From assembly GCF_023824315.1 (NCBI RefSeq), contig NZ_CP098732.1, positions 1,426,001 through 1,490,000 on the forward strand: a stretch of 64,000 nucleotides of DNA. The letters run 5' to 3'. A program made the position numbers and the translations under genes. Positions within the stretch are counted from its first letter, which is position 1; each line of letters starts with the position of its first letter. Positions 61,643-64,000 of the stretch are shown in pieces. The notes beneath the pieces are model-generated. The model did not search any database. It was not told where the DNA came from and saw nothing but the letters and a program-made list of their open reading frames with translations. Source of the DNA: Acinetobacter tibetensis. GTDB lineage: Bacteria; Pseudomonadota; Gammaproteobacteria; Pseudomonadales; Moraxellaceae.

Positions 61643-64000
61643 ATGAACATTGCGGCAAACCCAGTGGTAGAAGCAGATCAAACTGTATATTTAAAAGACT
61701 ATCAAAAACCTGTATTTCTGGTTGATTCGATCAATTTAGATATTCAGGTGTATGCAGAACACACACAAGTGGATGCCAATTTGGTCATGAAACGCCAAAC
61801 TGAAGGTGATTTGGTCTTATTGGGGCGTGATTTAGAGCTGAAGTCTATAAGCTTAAATGGTCAGGTTTTAAATGTGAGCGATTACACTTTAGATAGTGAG
61901 CAGCTTGTTATTCATAATGCACCAAATGAAGTCATTTTAGAAACATCGGTGATCATTCATCCCGAATCAAATACGCAACTTGAAGGCTTATACCAAGCAG
62001 CATCAGATTTGTATGTAACGCAAAATGAACCAGAAGGTTTCCGTAAAATTACATTCTATCCAGACCGTCCTGATGTTTTAGGGGTATTTACGACACGCGT
62101 AGAAGCCGATAAAAAATATCCAGTGCTTTTGGCCAATGGTAATTTGCTTGAAACAGGTTTAGTTGGTGAAGATCGCCATTTTGCGATTTGGCAAGATCCA
62201 ACCAAAAAACCAAGCTATCTTTTTGCTTGTGTGATTGGTGATTTGGCTGTTTTAAAAGATCGATACACGACTTCTGAAGGACGTGATGTGGCTTTGGAAA
62301 TTTATGCTGAAGAAAAAGATATTCCAAAATGCCATATTGCGATGGAAGCCTTAAAACATTCCATGCGTTGGGATGAAGAACACTACGGTCGTCCATATGA
62401 TCTAGACAATTACATGATTGTTGCCACCAGTGCTTTCAACATGGGCGCAATGGAAAATAAAGGTTTAAATATCTTTAATACCTCATGTGTACTGGCTGAT
62501 GAAGAATACACGACCGACGCTGCAATTATGCGTGTGCAATCGGTGATTGCACATGAATACTTCCATAACTGGACAGGTAACCGTATTACTTGCCGTGACT
62601 GGTTCCAATTATGTCTAAAAGAAGGCTTAACGGTTTTCCGTGATCAATCTTTTTCGGAAGACTTACAATCGGCAGCCGTGCAACGTATTGATGATGTCGC
62701 TGTACTCAAAGCACATCAATTTCCAGAAGATTCGGGCCCATTGTCTCATCCACCGCGTCCTGACCATTTTGTGGAAATTAATAACTTTTACACAGCTACT
62801 GTATATGAGAAAGGAGCTGAAATTAACCGCATGATGGCGACCTTATTAGGAAAAGAAAAATTCCGTAAAGGTACAGATGAATATTTCCGCCGTCACGATG
62901 GTCAAGCTGTAACAGTTGAAGATTGGGTTGCGGCATTAACTGCGGGTTCAGGTGTTGATTTGTCAAATTTCCTGACTTGGTACAATCAACCAGGCACGCC
63001 AAAACTTGAAGCGACAGGTGAGTATGATGCAGTGGCACAAACCTATCGTTTGAGTTTTAAGCAAAGCCTTAAAGCCCATGCGAAATACCCGAACTTAAAA
63101 GCAGTTCCAATTCCTGTTGCACTGGCATTATTTAATGCGGAAACAGGTGAACAATACACGCTGCAATCTGAAGCATTATTTGAAAATGGCGTCAAAGATG
63201 GTGTGTATTTATTCGATCAAGAACAAGCTAGCATTGTCTTTACGGGTGTAACAGCGAAACCAGTCGTGTCTTTATTACGTAATTTCTCTGCACCCGTAAA
63301 TCTTGAATTTAACTATTCAGATGAAGAGTTGGCGTTCTTGCTTCAATATGAAACCAACGGCTTTAACCAATGGCAGGCAACACAAACCTTGTTAGAGCGT
63401 GTTTTATTGAATGATCATGATGCAGCAATTTATGTTCAAGCCATTAAAAATACGTTGCCAGCGCTTGTAGAAAAAGATCCTTTACTGGCTTCACGTTTGT
63501 TTGATGTTCCGAGCGAAGGTTACTTGGGCAGTCGTATTGACGAAAACTATAATCCTGCCGTAATTCAAGAAAAGCGTAATGCATTGTTAAATACCTTGGC
63601 ACGTGAATTAGGTCAATTCTGTAAAGAAACATACTTAGCTTTAGACCCTGATTTGCAGAAAGATTTTTCACAGGCAATGGGTGTGCGGGCATTGAAAAAT
63701 ATCATGTTGATGATGTTGGCACGTCAAGGCGATGTGGAAGCATTTGATTTGGCATATAGCCAATACACCAACACACGTAATATGTCAGAGCGTTTAGGGG
63801 CCTTGCGTGTTTTAGTGTGGAATGATGCGCTGCAAGCCTCTGTAGCACTGGAAGACTTCTATGCACGCTTTAAAGATGAAGCACTTTCGCTTGACCAATG
63901 GTTTACGGTGCAAGCGTCACATCCAAATGCAACAGTAGAAAGTATTCAAACTTTGATTAATCATCCAGATTATGATTTGGGAGTACCAAACCGAATTCGT
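61643..64000 (+). CDS. pepN: Aminopeptidase N (partial, cut by window end)
   Basis: 786 codons are present and open to the right edge; family length is about 870-890, so about 90-100 residues are missing. The substrate-anchoring GAMEN motif is in SAFNMGAMENKGLNIF and the zinc site in VIAHEYFHNWTGNRIT, with the second zinc Glu in KEGLTVFRDQ. This M1 metallopeptidase removes N-terminal residues in the cytoplasm. The ATG has the ribosome site AGGAAA; N-terminal MNIAANPVVEADQTVYLKDY is typical. Confidence 0.95.
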   Translation, partial: MNIAANPVVEADQTVYLKDYQKPVFLVDSINLDIQVYAEHTQVDANLVMKRQTEGDLVLLGRDLELKSISLNGQVLNVSDYTLDSEQLVIHNAPNEVILETSVIIHPESNTQLEGLYQAASDLYVTQNEPEGFRKITFYPDRPDVLGVFTTRVEADKKYPVLLANGNLLETGLVGEDRHFAIWQDPTKKPSYLFACVIGDLAVLKDRYTTSEGRDVALEIYAEEKDIPKCHIAMEALKHSMRWDEEHYGRPYDLDNYMIVATSAFNMGAMENKGLNIFNTSCVLADEEYTTDAAIMRVQSVIAHEYFHNWTGNRITCRDWFQLCLKEGLTVFRDQSFSEDLQSAAVQRIDDVAVLKAHQFPEDSGPLSHPPRPDHFVEINNFYTATVYEKGAEINRMMATLLGKEKFRKGTDEYFRRHDGQAVTVEDWVAALTAGSGVDLSNFLTWYNQPGTPKLEATGEYDAVAQTYRLSFKQSLKAHAKYPNLKAVPIPVALALFNAETGEQYTLQSEALFENGVKDGVYLFDQEQASIVFTGVTAKPVVSLLRNFSAPVNLEFNYSDEELAFLLQYETNGFNQWQATQTLLERVLLNDHDAAIYVQAIKNTLPALVEKDPLLASRLFDVPSEGYLGSRIDENYNPAVIQEKRNALLNTLARELGQFCKETYLALDPDLQKDFSQAMGVRALKNIMLMMLARQGDVEAFDLAYSQYTNTRNMSERLGALRVLVWNDALQASVALEDFYARFKDEALSLDQWFTVQASHPNATVESIQTLINHPDYDLGVPNRIR

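Noticed and set aside
1..64000. CRISPR array, tRNA, rRNA, insertion sequence or prophage
   Set aside because: No regularly spaced repeats, no cloverleaf with a CCA end, no rRNA-like stretch, no transposase, integrase or phage gene was found on reading.

Overview
The window is a stretch of chromosome from an AT-rich gammaproteobacterium, almost certainly Acinetobacter or a close Moraxellaceae relative. I infer this from the gene order (alr-dnaB-rplI-rpsR-rpsF, cyoABCDE, divergent ppsA/ppsR, prfA-prmC, tamA-tamB), from an archaic Csu-type pilus locus, from a BLUF photoreceptor relic of the Acinetobacter type, and from protein flavour. No integrase, transposase, prophage, CRISPR array, rRNA or tRNA gene was seen. 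About 60 protein genes are supported; most are ordinary core functions.

Layout. 1-2323: 3' part of an Anbu operon (ATP-grasp, alpha-E, transglutaminase, Anbu peptidase). 2408-2726: broken BLUF gene. 2914-6993: alr, dnaB and the S18/S6/L9 ribosomal genes, with a likely S6:S18 autoregulatory leader before rpsF. 7281-12186: cytochrome bo3 oxidase operon with a long inverted repeat upstream. 12485-18560: RDD/GYF membrane protein, ppsA and its regulator ppsR, a flavin-monooxygenase relic and a luciferase-like oxidoreductase with a twin-dyad operator candidate. 18686-22119: two glycine-zipper paralogues, then prfA-prmC. 22235-28799: bestrophin-like channel, an unknown gene, and an AraC-controlled acyl-CoA catabolic cluster. 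28996-34089: compact chaperone-usher pilus operon plus a convergent extra subunit. 34306-39932: MoeB-like enzyme, ABC1 kinase, folB-folK, lipoprotein, coq7, MFS carrier. 40101-47458: tamA-tamB. 47459-50349: gene-poor stretch with inverted repeats and small envelope proteins. 50645-54685: acnB, an AT-rich orphan gene, a small unknown gene. 54826-57102: divalent-anion carrier and Lrp-type regulator, with a duplicated hairpin element that may include a small RNA. 57103-61444: tandem-hairpin intergenic region, unknown genes, and thiM coupled to a zinc-ribbon protein. 61643 onward: pepN, cut by the window end.

How parts work together. The cyo cluster encodes a quinol oxidase and its heme O synthase, and coq7 supplies a late ubiquinone step. 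PpsR controls PpsA. PrmC methylates the GGQ motif of PrfA. TamA and TamB form an envelope assembly/transport system. The pilus operon carries subunit, chaperone, usher and tip adhesin. The AraC cluster encodes activation and the first oxidation of an unidentified carboxylic acid.

The least explained signals are the repeated hairpin element around 54736-56570, the tandem hairpins at 57227-57308, the 22-bp inverted repeat before cyoA, the 30-bp palindrome between acnB and an orphan gene, and the dual zinc-ribbon protein next to thiM. I saw no clear new defence or mobile system.
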